In this document: positions 11,592-22,252 of the stretch, one piece after another | Layout: every line of letters starts with the position of its first letter | Position numbering within the stretch: position 1 is the stretch's first letter | Assembly: GCA_031216915.1 (NCBI GenBank) | Contig: CM062296.1 | Span: 58,588,584-58,652,583 of the forward strand | Source: Pictodentalium vernedei | Lineage: Eukaryota > Mollusca > Scaphopoda > Dentaliida > Dentaliidae | Length of the DNA stretch: 64,000 nt | Direction: 5' to 3' | The notes under the pieces: model-generated | What the model saw: only the letters and a program-made list of their open reading frames with translations | Database searches by the model: none | What the model was told of the DNA's origin: nothing | Position numbers and translations under genes: made by a program

Positions 11592-12606
11592 ATGCGAAGA
11601 CTGACACATGACGAACGTTAACGGGCAGTTGACATGATGGAAGCTGGCAACAGGCAGACTGCAGTGACTCAAATTCTCGACGTTACTCAATCGGTGACTA
11701 GAAGGTTGTGGTCACGGTACGCCTGACAGGCAATATTAATGACAGACGTGGGGCAGATCGTCCAAGGGCGACAACTGCTAACCAGGATGGTTTCACCCAA
11801 ACCACAGCATTACGCAACAGCCATCAAAGTCCCTCAGAAATTGGACAGCAGCTGCATCGAGCGACAGATGTGAGAGTAAGTGGTCAGACTATCCGAAATC
11901 GCCTACACAGCTGGAATTTGTACGCTCGACGACCTCGAATAATTCCACGTTTGACTGAACGTCACATCGCAGCAAGGCGTAATTGATGTGGAGCACGACA
12001 CCGCTAGGACAATCGTCGGCGGAGCAACGTCATGCTTTTGGATGAATCGAGATTCACTCTCGACTTCCACTACAGGCGAATCAGAGTGTGGGGTCTGAGG
12101 AACGAACGACATCATGACGTAACCGTTAGGCAGCACGATCGTTTTGGCGGTGGATAGGTTTTGGTATGGGAAGGCAAAACATGACAAGCAGAATAGCATT
12201 ACATGTCATCCAAGGGTGTGTCACAGAGCAGTACTACCATGGCAACATGTTAGCAGCTCATGTGATGCCATTTGCGCGAAGTCACGGCCTTCGATTAATT
12301 TTTCTAGATGACAACGCGAAAGCACACAGGGCTACAGATTTTCTCCAGGAGCAGAACATCACTACACAGCTTTGGCCAGAACTAAGTCCAGAACTTTCAC
12401 CAATCGAACACGTCTGTGATATGCTTGGCAGGCGCCTACGACAAAGCCAACAGCCCCCTACATGTACCTATGCCCAGGAACTCGCCGATGCACTGAAGGA
12501 AGAATTGAATAACATCAGTCAAGCTGATATTGGGCAGTTGGAGAGAAGTGTACCACGTAGGATCCGCACTATTCTCGCCAAACTAGGAGGATTTACAAGG
12601 TATTGA
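11592..12606 (+). pseudogene. Tc1-like (Tc1/mariner) transposase, inactivated
   Basis: The gene encoded a DDE transposase that cuts and pastes its own element in the nucleus. Its length, 1015 bp or about 338 codons, is normal for Tc1. Visible parts are an N-terminal helix-turn-helix region (EAGNRQTAVTQILDVTQSV), a second DNA-binding part (RPRATT...VSGQTIRNRLHSWNLYARRP), the first catalytic Asp in LDESRF, the second in DDNAKAH, and the Glu in SPELSPIEH. The Asp-Glu spacing is 31 rather than the usual 34 residues, as if three codons were lost. It is dead: there is an in-frame TAA soon after the ATG, a TGA near 11725, a TGA where Trp is expected near 11985, a TAG near 12150, and frame changes near 11700 and 12160. 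It ends in TGA at 12604-12606, inside a palindrome. No terminal inverted repeats pairing across the gene were found. Confidence 0.9.
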
Positions 12607-12693
12607 GTTCATGGACTGAATGTGGTAAATTCTCTAACTGAACGTCCATACGGTCAGTTAGAGAATTTACCACATTCAGTCCATGAACTCAAT
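12602..12693. repeat. Perfect palindrome, 39-bp arms, at the transposase 3' end
   Basis: The arm at 12602-12640 begins ATTGAGTTCATGGACTG and returns exactly inverted at 12655-12693 across a 14-bp spacer. The left arm includes the stop codon of the transposase relic, so the right arm is an inverted copy of the gene's end. Confidence 0.9.
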
Positions 12694-12839
12694 GGATGCT
12701 TTTTCAGACACCAAAATATCGCTGAAATGATTCACCAGATGTCACAGTGCAATGCCTCAACTGTCTTTTTGATGAAAATATAAATATATTTCTTCATATA
12801 TCTCACTTTTATCAAATAGCCCCTATTTTTTTGAATAGC

Positions 12840-12880
12840 ACAGGAATAATCATCAAAAATGTAATTAATGAAGTACCGGG
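12840..12880. mobile_element. Family D half fragment
   Basis: GGAATAATCATCAAAAATG...TTAATGAAGTACCGGG is one half of the D palindromic centre. It stops where the large inverted repeat region starts. Confidence 0.6.
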
Positions 12881-13280
12881 AGCTTTGGAAATTCAATGAG
12901 CCAACCAAATTTGTGAGGGGAACCCGTGTTACTATTTCGTCCCCTGAGTCCCAATGTGTTCTATGTGCCTAATGGTACATAGAATACATTGGAACTCATG
13001 GGACAATTTCTAGCTACCGCTAGCGACTCAAATTGTAATTGCGGTGGACAATTTGTAGAAAATGCCAGTGAAATTTTGCTTCAATATAAAAATAGTCCAT
13101 CCACGAGTTTCGATCCGCACCTGTGTGCGGAACAAATGTTTATTTTCCACATGGTTTAGTGTTGCTGTAAATGGGGATTTCAAAGAACAGACGTGTAAAT
13201 GAATTCTATTTAAAACCAACCCAATGTAAGGTAGAAATGTGACATCAAGCGTGTATTATTTCCGTAATGGGATATACAGT

Positions 13281-13529
13281 ACGTGGAGAGTGGATTGTAA
13301 CTAAATCACCCGCAGAGTGGAGTTATCACCCAAGCTATAACTTTCACATTTTGTACATATGGGCAAAAAACACAAGCAATGTTTTAGCCGATGGACCTCC
13401 GAGTTTAACCCGGAGGTTTATTGGCTGAAACTTTGCTGGTGCTGGTTATGCTTTGCAACAGATTTGCAATTCTTCCTCGGGTGGAATCTCCACTCCGCGG
13501 GTGATTTAGTGATAATACACTCTCCACGT
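13281..13529. mobile_element. Family O MITE (left arm copy)
   Basis: The inverted ends begin ACGTGGAGAGTG and include AAATCACCCGC. The centre pairs GACCTCCGAGTTTAACC with CCGGAGGTTTATTGG, a hairpin resembling that of family C. Confidence 0.75.
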
Positions 13530-13563
13530 TGTGTATGATCCTGATGATCGTGATTATGTGATT

Positions 13564-13890
13564 ATTGCGAGCGTGGTGGCTCAATGATCACGGCATTGGA
13601 CTTGTGTGGTGTACGTTTGGTCCTCACGAGGGGCAACTGCGTTGTGTCCTTGGGCAAGGCACGTAATTTCGATTGCCCACGTGGGGACACGGTGACGGTG
13701 TGTACTAAAGTTTACTTCCCACGTCGAGGATGCACCTGCCTTCAACCAACGCTAACCCCGATTTCGCGGTGTTGGTGCGTTCAGGAGTTTGGGTACTCTG
13801 GCGTCCTCCACCCGTAAAGTTGTCCGACAGGAGGTGACCCTAGCTGTCGAAAGTGCCGCAAAACCCCAACAAATAAGTAAATAAATAAAA
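13564..13890 (+). mobile_element. SINE (left arm copy)
   Basis: A tRNA-like head GCGTGGTGGCTCAATG, then GTTGTGTCCTTGGGCAAGGC, then a tail AAATAAGTAAATAAATAAA. The head differs from the 7049 type, so it belongs to a second subfamily. Confidence 0.85.
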
Positions 13891-14692
13891 ATGTGACAAT
13901 TATGAATAATTTTACAAGCACTCTCGTTGGACTTATATGACAGCTGTCATCAATGTTGAAAGGGTTAGTACATCAGTTATGAGCAGATTTTGCGACTGGT
14001 CTCGGTAGTGTGCACGTGACAGTAAATGTCTGCCTTCTGGTGCTTTCGGGTACAAGATTTTGTCAGAAAACTTTACATGCTTCAGAAACCCAAGTAGTCA
14101 AAGCCAATAGAGGAATAGCAACTGAATATTGGACTTTCCGATTTAGAATCTGCGTACAAGTGGTACCTGAATCCGGTTCACATTAGTTTTAAAAATCCCA
14201 CTTCCATATCTGACATCAGCTAGCGATCACATCACAATGGTGCATGTGCGGTTAAATGCCTGATCGAAAACTGACGCACGTAAATAATATCCAGTTTCAC
14301 ATTTACAAGATCAGCAGAACACTTGTTTACTGACACCGAATATTGTTAATACCTAATGATGTTTCTCAAAATCGATGTAATGGATGCGTTGGCTAACCAC
14401 TCAAGATGAAGTCTCAAACGCAGGGGTGGGGTTTTTATTTTACCCACTTGGTAACGAAACGGGAAAATACATATTCGAACTATTTATCGTTTTTCATTTC
14501 CGAGCAAGAAAGAATTGTTATCTTAGACTCCTTTCCTGATAAAAATGTCTCTACCAGAAAACTTACAGGAAGTGTTTCGACCCCCCCCCCCCCCACCCCC
14601 CACACACACCGGAATATGTTCTAAAATTTTGTCTGTCCTAACTGTTCATCGAAGCACTTGAATGCGTCGAATTCGGGGGCCGTTACTCACAT

Positions 14693-15010
14693 TACAATAA
14701 AAACTAGAAGTCCTGTCATGAAATGCGCACAAATAGCACGCTCATATGCGCGTTAATGTGCGCGTTATGACCCAATTAAAGCTATCATATTCTGTACATA
14801 TGGCCTGTGCATGGGCAATGTTTCAGCCAATGGACCTCCGGATAACCCGGAGGTCCATTGGCAGAAACATTGCATGAGTTTGCTGTGAGTGACCAGGAGA
14901 ACCTGCCGTGCTTTGGATGCCATTCGATATGGCAATTGCGCGCAATTCCAACGCGCAATTAAGCCTAGATAAGCGCACTATTCGTAACAGGACTTCTGGT
15001 TTTAACTGTA
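14693..15010 (-). mobile_element. Tc1/mariner-type MITE, family C, complete
   Basis: TA at both ends, with ends AAAACTAGAAGTCCTGTCA and ACAGGACTTCTGGTTTTAAC, and a centre GACCTCCGGATAACCCGGAG. The first bases of the left end are altered (CAATAAAAAC). Confidence 0.85.
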
Positions 15011-15156
15011 GGTTTGTGTCCAAACAGTGCGATGCCATTTCGTTCTGAAGAAATAGTACACTTCAGTGGACTGGTCGTAATCCACATAACGGCAATGATG
15101 TCCACGCAAGCGTTTATCAGGTAATACAAATCATCATCATCACCAAAATTTTAATT
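15011..15156. mobile_element. Spacer of the inverted repeat with a D half element
   Basis: From about 15050 the sequence reads GTGGACTGGTCGTAATCC...TCATCATCATCACC and AATTTTAATTAA, the left half of a D MITE. It is cut at the TTAATT of its palindrome and joined directly to a truncated C element. Confidence 0.65.
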
Positions 15157-15401
15157 AATTGCCATATCGAATGGCATCCAAAGCACGGCAGGTTCTCCTG
15201 GTCACTCACAGCAAACTCATGCAATGTTTTTGCCAATGGACCTCCGGGTTACCCGGAGGTCCATTGGCTGAAACATTGCCCGTGCACAGGCCATATGTAC
15301 AGAATATGATAGCTTTAATTGGGTCATAACGCGCACATTAACGCGCATATGAGCGTGCTATTTGTGCGCATTTTATGACAGGACTTCTAGTTTTTATTGT
15401 A
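15157..15401 (+). mobile_element. Family C MITE, truncated
   Basis: Lacks the first 70-odd bp; otherwise intact to TGACAGGACTTCTAG and TA. The break is at AATTGCCATATCG, almost the same point as in the truncated copy at 25571. Confidence 0.85.
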
Positions 15402-16200
15402 ATGTGAGTAACGGCCCCCGAATTCGACGCATTCAAGTGCTTCGATGAACAGTTAGGACAGACAACATTTCAGAACATATTCCGGTGTGTGTGGGGGGTG
15501 GGGGGGGGTCGAAACACTTCCTGTAAGTTTTCTGGTAGAGACATTTTTATCAGGAAAGGAGTCTAAGATAACAATTCTTTCTTGCTCGGAAATGAAAAAC
15601 GATAAATAGTTCGAATATGTATTTTCCCGTTTCGTTACCAAGTGGGTAAAATAAAAACCCCACCCCTGCGTTTGAGACTTCATCTTGAGTGGTTAGCCAA
15701 CGCATCCATTACATCGATTTTGAGAAACATCATTAGGTATTAACAATATTCGGTGTCAGTAAACAAGTGTTCTGCTGATCTTGTAAATGTGAAACTGGAT
15801 ATTATTTACGTGCGTCAGTTTTCGATCAGGCATTTAACCGCACATGCACCATTGTGATGTGATCGCTAGCTGATGTCAGATATGGAAGTGGGATTTTTAA
15901 AACTAATGTGAACCGGATTCAGGTACCACTTGTACGCAGATTCTAAATCGGAAAGTCCAATATTCAGTTGCTATTCCTCTATTGGCTTTGACTACTTGGG
16001 TTTCTGACGCATGTAAAGTTTTCTGACAAAATCTTGTACCCGAAAGCACCAGAAGGCAGACATTTACTGTCACGTGCACACTACCGAGACCAGTCGCAAA
16101 ATCTGCTCATAACTGATGTACTAACCCTTTCAACATTGATGACAGCTGTCATATAAGTCCAACGAGAGTGCTTGTAAAATTATTCATAATTGTCACATTT

Positions 16201-16530
16201 TTATTTATTTACTTATTTGTTGGGGTTTTGCGGCACTTTCGACAGCTAGGGTCACCTCCTGTCGGACAACTTTACGGGTGGAGGACGCCAGAGTACCCAA
16301 ACTCCTGAACGCACCAACACCGCGAAATCGGGGTTAGCGTTGGTTGAAGGCAGGTGCATCCTCGACGTGGGAAGTAAACTTTAGTACACACCGTCACCGT
16401 GTCCCCACGTGGGCAATCGAAATTACGTGCCTTGCCCAAGGACACAACGCAGTTGCCCCTCGTGAGGACCAAACGTACACCACACAAGTCCAATGCCGTG
16501 ATCATTGAGCCACCACGCTCGCAATAATCA
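16201..16530 (-). mobile_element. SINE (right arm copy)
   Basis: Mirror copy of 13564-13890, with tail TTTATTTATTTACTTATTTG and core GCCTTGCCCAAGGACACAAC. Confidence 0.85.
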
Positions 16531-16559
16531 CATAATCACGATCATCAGGATCATACACA

Positions 16560-16809
16560 ACGTGGAGAGTGTATTATCACTAAATCACCCGCGGAGTGGA
16601 GATTCCACCCGAGGAAGAATTGCAAATCTGTTGCAAAGCATAACCAGCACCAGCAAAGTTTCAGCCAATAAACCTCCGGGTTAAACTCGGAGGTCCATCG
16701 GCTAAAACATTGCTTGTGTTTTTTGCCCATATGTACAAAATGTGAAAGTTATAGCTTGGGTGATAACTCCACTCTGCGGGTGATTTAGTTACAATCCACT
16801 CTCCACGTA
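16560..16809. mobile_element. Family O MITE (right arm copy)
   Basis: Mirror copy of 13281-13529, with ends CGTGGAGAGTG and CACTCTCCACG. Confidence 0.75.
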
Positions 16810-17190
16810 CTGTATATCCCATTACGGAAATAATACACGCTTGATGTCACATTTCTACCTTACATTGGGTTGGTTTCAAATAGAATTCATTTACACGTCT
16901 GTTCTTTGAAATCCCCATTTACAGCAACACTAAACCATGTGGAAAATAAACATTTGTTCCGCACACAGGTGCGGATCGAAACTCGTGGATGGACTATTTT
17001 TATATTGAAGCGAAATTTCACTGGAATTTTCTACAAATTGTCCACCGCAATTACAATTTGAGTCGCTAGCGGTAGCTAGAAATTGTCCCATGAGTTCCAA
17101 TGTATTCTATGTACCATTAGGCACATAGAACACATTGGGACTCAGGGGACGAAATAGTAACACGGGTTCCCCTCACAAATTTGGTTGGCT

Positions 17191-17400
17191 ATAACGCGTG
17201 TTCTTTGTGTTGATAGTTGACAAACGAATTGCTGAGTGTCCTTCTAATAATTGATTTTATAGACGTGAAGGCGTGTAATAAACAGAAAGGAACGCGTGTG
17301 TGAATGAGGTAATCGATATCGCACTTGTACCATCGCGGCCTCTCGTTTTATCCTTCCATTCCATCATTCGTGCCATATGGATTAACCCATTAACACGAGT
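17191..17400 (-). repeat. Family E extension
   Basis: Resembles the reverse complement of about 28010-28210 (shared TGAGTGTCCTTCTAATAA, CCTCTCGTTTTATCCTTCC). The family E unit therefore extends beyond the palindrome side. Confidence 0.6.
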
Positions 17401-17514
17401 GCGTCATTGTGTGTATTAATAGTACCCAATATCACAATAATTGTTTACCTAATACTATTGACGGACGGCTTTGTAAGAAAATAGTCTGAATAACTGAAAA
17501 TTTCTATTTTTATC

Positions 17515-17680
17515 TCGAAAGCATAGCTCAGGATACCTCATTTGGATGCGCTCGATGAACTCGTCCCACTGAGGGGTTATAAGCAATTTTCGAGGCAAAA
17601 CGTGCAAAAGTAATAATATTGTGGTGTCGATTTTGTGAACTGCGATCGTCTGTTTTACGAATCATGTAATAAAAATAAGA
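17515..17680. mobile_element. Diverged family B element
   Basis: AAAGCATAGCTCAGGATACC...GCTCGATGAACTCGTCCCA resembles the B palindrome, and a GATCGTCTGTTTTACGAATC stretch resembles the B right end. Decayed. Confidence 0.45.
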
Positions 17681-17867
17681 TTAAATTTGTCACGAATTGA
17701 TCTAAAATTACTAAAAATCTTGCTCTAAAATCGATCTGGGACTCTGTAAACCTCGGCTCAAGTCCATTTGAATGAATTCGGTTCAAGAGTGTCATATCAA
17801 ATCGTTGCTCACATCATCTATTTATATATACTTGAAAACTGTTATCATGATATTGCAAATACTGTTA

Positions 17868-18020
17868 AAACCATTTTATTACTTTCCAAAGTGTGATTTA
17901 CTGGGATTTCCGGGTTTGATTATAAACGATAACATCACAAGTGAAACATGCAATCAACAATTGTGTCATGTATCCGTGCGCGCAAACGAAGACGCTTTTC
18001 CGTACGTGTAATGGGGACTT
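17868..18020 (+). repeat. Family G repeat, copy 2
   Basis: Inverted match to 10157-10298. It lies next to the right end of a B element, as copy 1 does. Confidence 0.75.
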
Positions 18021-18049
18021 CATTGTTTTTTTTTGTTGTTGTTGTTTTT

Positions 18050-18168
18050 TTAACCCTTTACCTACCATGAAAAGTAGGCGATACTTGCCAAAATATGTTT
18101 AATAACTATTATTTTCATTTTTTGTCTTAAAAACATAGGTTGTGATCCCTCATCGGAACTAGCTCGAC
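18050..18168 (-). mobile_element. piggyBac-type MITE, family B, copy 2, half element
   Basis: TTAA at 18050, then CCCTTTACCTACCATG, then AAAACATAGGTTGTGATC. It stops at the palindrome centre (AACTAGCTCGACAAGC); the other half is missing. Confidence 0.75.
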
Positions 18169-18737
18169 AAGCAGTATGTGGAGTCACTCGACCGAGCAAT
18201 TGCTCTAAGGTCATTTGCTCGATGGGCTTAGAGTCGTTCGAGCAATTGCTCATGGAGCAATTACTCTCTTGGTTTATTGGCTTTGAGAATGTTTTTTGAT
18301 CTACACAAGGGAGATAACTCTGCATACAGATTATGGGAAATCAAGCAATCTGATTGGTTAGTTATAATCTGTATAAATCAGCTAGATACAGGGAACTACA
18401 AGAGTACTTGGAATAGGGTCAGAACTAACAAGAATAGACCAGAGATTGCTAAATATAGTAACAATAGGATAAACTGTTCCAAATAACAGGCTCTTCTACG
18501 CTACTGGGGTATACTATAGAATAAAGGAACATGGTCAGGTAGACGTAAACTATTGCATATATAGATAGAAGCAGAGAATTCTGAAAGAATTCGAAATAGT
18601 AAAAGTTGGGATAGATTTTGGTGATTTGGAAGGATTGTCGGGTTGTTTGTGGTAATTAGATTTACTCTTCTACAAAGGAACACGACCTCCGAACATACCC
18701 CGTCCTATTGCAAAAAAATTGGGTAACATAGCAATCA
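18169..18737. other. No gene recognised
   Basis: Contains a small cluster of GAGCAATTGCTC-like palindromic words at 18212-18265 and otherwise nothing assignable. Confidence 0.35.
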
Positions 18738-18945
18738 CGTGCTACCATAGAAACCAAGATGGCGGCCTCCAGTGTACAAAATGGACCTTAACAACACGCG
18801 CTGCGCATGCGCACTCACACCACGCATCACCATGGAGATAACGTCACAACATGGCCGCTCACGCGGGTTACCATGACAACACAACATGGTGCCACTAGGT
18901 CACGTGACATGACGTCACTTCCGAGGTCATCCACCGAGGTCATCC
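18738..18945. promoter_or_regulatory. Candidate animal promoter: dense cluster of transcription-factor motifs
   Basis: In about 200 bp one can read an RFX-like half-paired site (GCTACCATAGAAAC, 18741-18754), a YY1-type AAGATGGCGGCC (18756-18767), an NRF1-type TGCGCATGCGCA (18802-18813) and an RFX X-box GTTACCATGACAAC (18867-18880). These are followed by an E-box CACGTG (18901), a CRE TGACGTCA (18910), an ETS-type ACTTCCG, and two AGGTCA half-sites (18924, 18937). The block is richer in GC and CpG than its surroundings. These are motifs typical of TATA-less animal promoters. No gene starting here could be identified on either strand, so function is inference. Confidence 0.45.
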
Positions 18946-19526
18946 AAACCATCCCTGTAGGAGAACATGACATACTACTCATATCTAACCAGTTTTGGTT
19001 CTGTAGAGAACCAATATACCAGGTATTTATATTCGTTTTGTGTCAAAATATTTGGCGACTGCGTTGAATAAGCTCCAAGTTTACAGCTGAATCTACTTCA
19101 GTTCATGTATTATTCTGTTAAAACTGAATGCTAATCTTGGTAAATTTATTTAATTTGAAATAAATACTGTTCAAACTAAACTGGTTCCATCTCAGGGACA
19201 AGACAGAACCAGTTTTGGTTCTAAAAATAACCTTTATTTTTTGCAGTGTACTCCCACCTCGGTGTGTTCTGTCTTAGTATTGGGGCAATCATCTCTGTCC
19301 ATTAAATTTGACAGAAAGGTGTTGCTCCATTTTGTGGTCTGAATTATCAATAATAAGACAACTTGGATGTGAATAGGTTACCTGCGTCTCAACACGAGAA
19401 TGGAATCGAAAAAGTATATTCCGAGAGAACTGATTTTTTTTCTGATTTTGTTCGGTAAACATATGTGTTTTGAACACGGCAATGTACGCCGTCAAAGGAG
19501 AATGCAAAAGGGAGAATATCTTACCT

Positions 19527-20082
19527 TCTACAGGTATCTGGGAATTTTATTGGTTCAAAGACGTCACATGCAGACTGCATATAAAACCATATACTGCCTG
19601 TCAACATCAATATAAGCTGGCAGCTATAGGTGATCTCCCCTTTGTTCCTTGACTATTTAAAATGGCGGCAGTCGATAAACGCTTCAAGTTGAAAGATTGA
19701 GTGTTGGAAGCCCATATTTGGTCTGAAGTGTAGGTTAGGCGACTTAAAAGGCTTCATATTCTGTGGATGTGTGTCATGTTACCTTCGAAATGAAACTTTT
19801 TGGTATGTACGAATTTGCCTTGTTGCCTGTAGGCACTCTCCCATAAATTGTAACACGGCAAAGACACATGAACACAATGTGAGAATTCTCTCAATTAATT
19901 TTGATCGCTGTTGTTATTAGTTCTGTGCATCGAATCGATGCAGCAGTCGGTAAGATATATTCGTTACACTGTTTGTTGGTGGCCTAATATGGTACATATG
20001 GTGTCAGTTAATTCCAATATGAAATTAACTGACACCATATATAACATATTAGGTCACCAACAAACTGTGTAACTAATAATAT
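19527..20082 (+). mobile_element. Family J repeat, copy 1, with terminal palindrome
   Basis: Direct repeat of 31400-31982. The body starts near GGTATCTGGGAATTTTATTGG and includes AAAATGGCGGCAGTCGATAA. It ends in a palindrome (19955-20082) whose arms contain TTTGTTGGTGGCCTAATATG and GTGTCAGTTAATT. Homology stops at the edge of the palindrome. Confidence 0.8.
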
Positions 20083-20689
20083 ACTCCATTTCTAATTAGG
20101 TTTGCCGGACAAATTCAAAAGCAACTGGAAAGTTGGTTTGGATTCGCAGATTCTTGGGTTTACTTGTTGTGGCTCTCTTTCAATTCTCTTTTGCGGTTTA
20201 TTTAATTCAAGGCTTATAGAAGCGCTCTGGTAGTGAGTGCAGAGAGCGAGCTTATTTCAAAAGGCTCATTTTTATACCATTATCACCAACTATGCAGAGT
20301 AGGAGCAGATAATTAATGTAATTGCATATCGGCTGTTGGAAGAAGAATGAATGAAAAACGAGAGAAGTTCGGTTTGGGTGTTATAGGATTCTTACGTCCC
20401 TACTCAACCCTTGGGGCGCTGAGGTGGGAGAGCGTTGTAAAGAAATACAAAACGATTACGTTTGTTGAACATAAAGGACAAATAAAGAAGAACGAGGTGT
20501 TGTAAAGCGTTACCAGCACATGTTTGTCAGCAAAGGGCATTACTATATCTGCGTCTACTTTATTTTGGGGCTCCCTTATTCGGCCCGTACTTTATTAATT
20601 TGTTTTACAATTACGATGCAGTAGATTGTGAACCTCAGTATCCGAATTGAACTCACTCTTCGGAATTTTGCTATGTTAATTTAGCTTGT
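20083..20689. other. No gene recognised
   Basis: No ORF or repeat could be assigned. Confidence 0.35.
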
Positions 20690-20691
20690 TA

Positions 20692-21005
20692 CAGTTAAAA
20701 CTAGAAGTCCTGTCACGAATAGTGCGCTTATCTAGGCTTAATTGCGCGTTGGAATTGCGCGCAATTGCCATATCGAATGGCATCCAAAGCACGGAAGGTT
20801 CTCTTGGTTACTCATAGCAAACACATGCAATGTTTCTGCCAATGGACCTCCGGGTTACCCGGAGGTCCATTGGCTAAAACATTGCTTGTGCACAGGCCAT
20901 ATGTACAGAATTTGATAGCTTTACTTGGGCCATAACGCGTACATTAACGCGCATATCAACGTGCTATTTGTGCGCATTTCACGACAGGACTTCTAGTTTT
21001 AACTG
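20692..21005 (+). mobile_element. Tc1/mariner-type MITE, family C, complete
   Basis: Flanked by TA at 20690-20691 and 21006-21007. Ends CAGTTAAAACTAGAAGTCC and GGACTTCTAGTTTTAACTG, centre GGACCTCCGGGTTACCCGG. Length about 314 bp, without coding capacity. Confidence 0.93.
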
Positions 21006-21007
21006 TA

Positions 21008-21235
21008 GGCCAGTCTGTCTTCTGTAGGTTCAGTCTTCCGTGTATCCATGAGATGTGGATGTTTCTTTGCTTGTTGGGCCTCAGTTTTTGGTAATTTGCA
21101 TTTAATAAATGTTGGTGTCACGCTGTCGCTAATAATTATGCCTCTGAACTGAAGAATCCATCGTAGGAAGATTTTGTAGACTTTAGTTAGCGTTTTCGCA
21201 TTCGTGTTCCATTCAGTTCCATGAAGCCTAGAAAT
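21008..21235 (-). pseudogene. Possible LINE reverse-transcriptase C-terminal scrap
   Basis: On the minus strand one frame reads LTKVYKIFLRWILQFRG and then SDSVTPTFIK, resembling the region after the RT catalytic core of non-LTR elements (usually a Y-K-x-F-x-R-P-I-L-E-Y-G pattern). Short and decayed. Confidence 0.35.
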
Positions 21236-21377
21236 GAGCCAAATTCCTTTTTTGCTCTGGGTGTTAGTTTAGAACATGGGTATTGCGGCGTAACGCCGCA
21301 AAACTGTCTTCGGGGCATTTTCGGACAGGCAGGTTTATGAACGTTTATCTCATTTTGTTCATTCTGTGTTTTTTGGC

Positions 21378-21612
21378 AGGTAACACACTTAATTCCGATT
21401 CCCCACATGGGGACACGGTGGCGCTGTGTTTTAAAGCATACTGCACATTGATGATGCACTTGTCTTCAACCAATGCTAACCCTGCATGTGTGGAATTAGT
21501 ATGTTGGAAAGTCTGACAGTTGCTCGTCCTTGCTCGGTGGTTCTCTCCGGTTATTCCGGTTTCCCGCACCAGTAAATCTGCTACCAAACTGCAATAAACA
21601 AATACATAAATT
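21378..21612 (+). mobile_element. SINE, 5'-truncated
   Basis: The body matches the 9727 SINE (CCCACATGGGGACACGGTGG, CCAATGCTAACCCTGCATG), with the end AATAAACAAATACATAAA. The head is missing. Confidence 0.8.
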
Positions 21613-21617
21613 GGCAG

Positions 21618-21856
21618 CTAACCCTTTACCCAACGAATCGGCCACATCCACCCGCGTAATATGCAAATTCAGCAGATGATTTTTTAAAAAAATTCAACAA
21701 AACCATATCATTTGACCCCTCTGTGGAACGAGCTCGTCGAGCTCGTTCCAGTGAGGGGTCACATGATATGGTTTTGTTTAAATGTTTTGTAAAAAGTTAG
21801 AAAATGATATTTAATATAATAAATTTTGACATCGTCTGCGTCGGGTAAATGGTTAA
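21618..21856. mobile_element. piggyBac-type MITE, family A, copy 4
   Basis: Left flank CTAA (one change from TTAA), then CCCTTTACCCAACG. Right TTAA at 21853-21856. Palindrome centre GAGCTCGTCGAGCTCG at about 21730-21745. Confidence 0.88.
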
Positions 21857-22252
21857 GGAGATGTGATTTGCTCACGTTTAGCTTGATGCGCCATTTGTTG
21901 TACCAAGTCGTTTGGTCAGATTTACACTACATCCGAAAATATTGTCGCGTACGTTGCTCATAGCAATATTATGAATACATAACCCGCGAATTCATTCGTA
22001 CAGGTCCTCTGCGAAATAATAAAATGTTTCAATTTTACTTCATAAGTTCTTATTTGAGGTAGACCATGGCGATGTCGGCTATAACGTTGATGGACGAGGA
22101 TGAAGAGGAGGAGATGGAGGAGGGTGTCAAGGGCAATGCGGCGAGATCCTTTGCCCCTCATCCTTTGAAAGAAATTCATTTGATGTGCACTTTATTTTCC
22201 ACTTTCAAACTTGTATTCTTCCAGCAAAATATTAGTATACACCGAATATAAC

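Larger units (their letters stand above)
12899..14937 (+). repeat. Left arm of a 4.3-kb inverted repeat
   Basis: It runs from AGCCAACC in a family E sequence to ATATGGCAATT in a family C MITE, and matches 15157-17190 in reverse complement at an estimated 99% identity. Differences include one base near 13077, changes near 14080 and a C-run length difference near 14590. It contains, in order, E sequence, O MITE, SINE, about 800 bp of unrecognised sequence, and most of a C MITE. Confidence 0.93.
15157..17190 (-). repeat. Right arm of the 4.3-kb inverted repeat
   Basis: Reverse complement of 12899-14937. Its inner edge (AATTGCCATATCG) is a broken C element. Its outer edge continues smoothly into further E-related sequence at 17191-17400, so this arm keeps the natural outer context and the other arm keeps the natural inner one. 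Confidence 0.93.

Noticed and set aside
13584-13817. 77-codon ORF, repeated at 16272-16505
   Set aside because: Both are SINE sequence in the two arms of the inverted repeat.
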